Origin: an uncultured Bacteroidales bacterium
GTDB lineage: Bacteria; Bacteroidota; Bacteroidia; Bacteroidales; FEN-979
NCBI GenBank assembly: GCA_903903985.1
Contig: CAIVAT010000189.1
Coordinates: forward strand, 1-52,962
Direction of reading: 5' to 3'
DNA: 52,962 nt
Made by a program: the position numbers and the translations under genes. The notes under the pieces are model-generated. The model saw only the letters and a list, made by a program, of their open reading frames with translations. It was not told the DNA's origin and did not search any database. The first letter of the stretch is position 1, and each line of letters begins with the position of its first letter. Below, piece by piece: positions 52,891 through 52,962 of the stretch.

Positions 52891-52962
52891 AAAGTAACAG
52901 GGTAACAGGGTAACAGAGTAACAAGGTAACAAGGTAACAAGGTAACAAGGTAACAAGGTAAC
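52891..52962 (-). repeat. (AAGGTAAC)n tandem repeat at window edge
   Basis: Nine contiguous 8-base units: AAAGTAAC, two AGGGTAAC, AGAGTAAC, then five AAGGTAAC. The array continues past the window end. The degenerate copies lie next to rlmB and the identical copies outward, as expected for an array expanding by slippage away from the gene. It lies 22 bases before the rlmB start. Confidence 0.9.

Noticed and set aside
52891..52962. Possible CRISPR-like array
   Set aside because: The units are contiguous 8-mers with no spacers; it is a simple tandem repeat.

Overview
The window looks like chromosomal DNA of a member of the Bacteroidota, probably an uncultured Bacteroidales- or Marinilabiliales-like lineage. 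This rests on three things. At least 19 promoter elements have the phylum's -7 form TAnnTTTG a short distance before genes, and Shine-Dalgarno sites are scarce. The gene set is typical (bTHX, a short GyrB without the proteobacterial insertion, archaeal/eukaryote-type ProS, FadL/TolC outer-membrane proteins, YfhO, RlmB). There are also AT-rich tandem repeats at gene junctions. No rRNA, tRNA, phage or CRISPR array was seen.

Layout. 1-2.4 kb (minus): degenerate receiver protein, lpxK and purine nucleoside phosphorylase as an overlapping operon. 2.5-4.2 kb: aldo/keto reductase, then a decayed RAYT (REP-associated transposase) with palindromes. 4.2-7.8 kb (plus): nif3, C4 zinc-ribbon coiled-coil protein, exported TPR protein. 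7.8-10.7 kb (minus): FadL-like porin and a Tyr/Gly-rich lipoprotein. 10.8-14.4 kb: proS, a PagL-like lipid A deacylase, mazG. 14.5-22.7 kb (minus): peroxiredoxin, then tolC, MacB-type permease, adaptor and gyrB, then wecB. RNase P RNA (rnpB) lies at 22.7-23.1 kb, back to back with a MATE exporter. 24.5-34.6 kb (minus): glycosyltransferase and YfhO, rpmH, pepD, a PqqD-like protein, an OPT transporter, rsmG, bTHX and trmH. 34.7-36.8 kb (plus): TPR membrane protein, fmt, HU. 36.9-43.1 kb (minus): DNA-3-methyladenine glycosylase, a methyltransferase, recQ, citF and a citD-citE fusion. 43.3-49.3 kb (plus): frameshifted DEDDh exonuclease, LtaS-like membrane sulfatase, lipid kinase, MscS channel, ornithine carbamoyltransferase. 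49.3-52.9 kb (minus): FtsE-like ATPase, a small conserved-looking protein, a polytopic membrane protein and rlmB.

Most genes are housekeeping or envelope functions: lipid A synthesis and trimming, surface polysaccharide sugar supply and transfer, an MFP-permease-TolC efflux set, and translation factors. No strong case for a wholly new defence or mobile system was found. The most notable items are: the fusion of the citrate lyase acyl-carrier subunit to the beta subunit; a response regulator that has lost its phospho-acceptor and sits upstream of lpxK; a bTHX ribosomal protein with a long low-complexity tail; a dying RAYT/REP locus; and several families of short tandem repeats that repeatedly occupy the 5' leaders of genes in the same orientation as the gene they precede.
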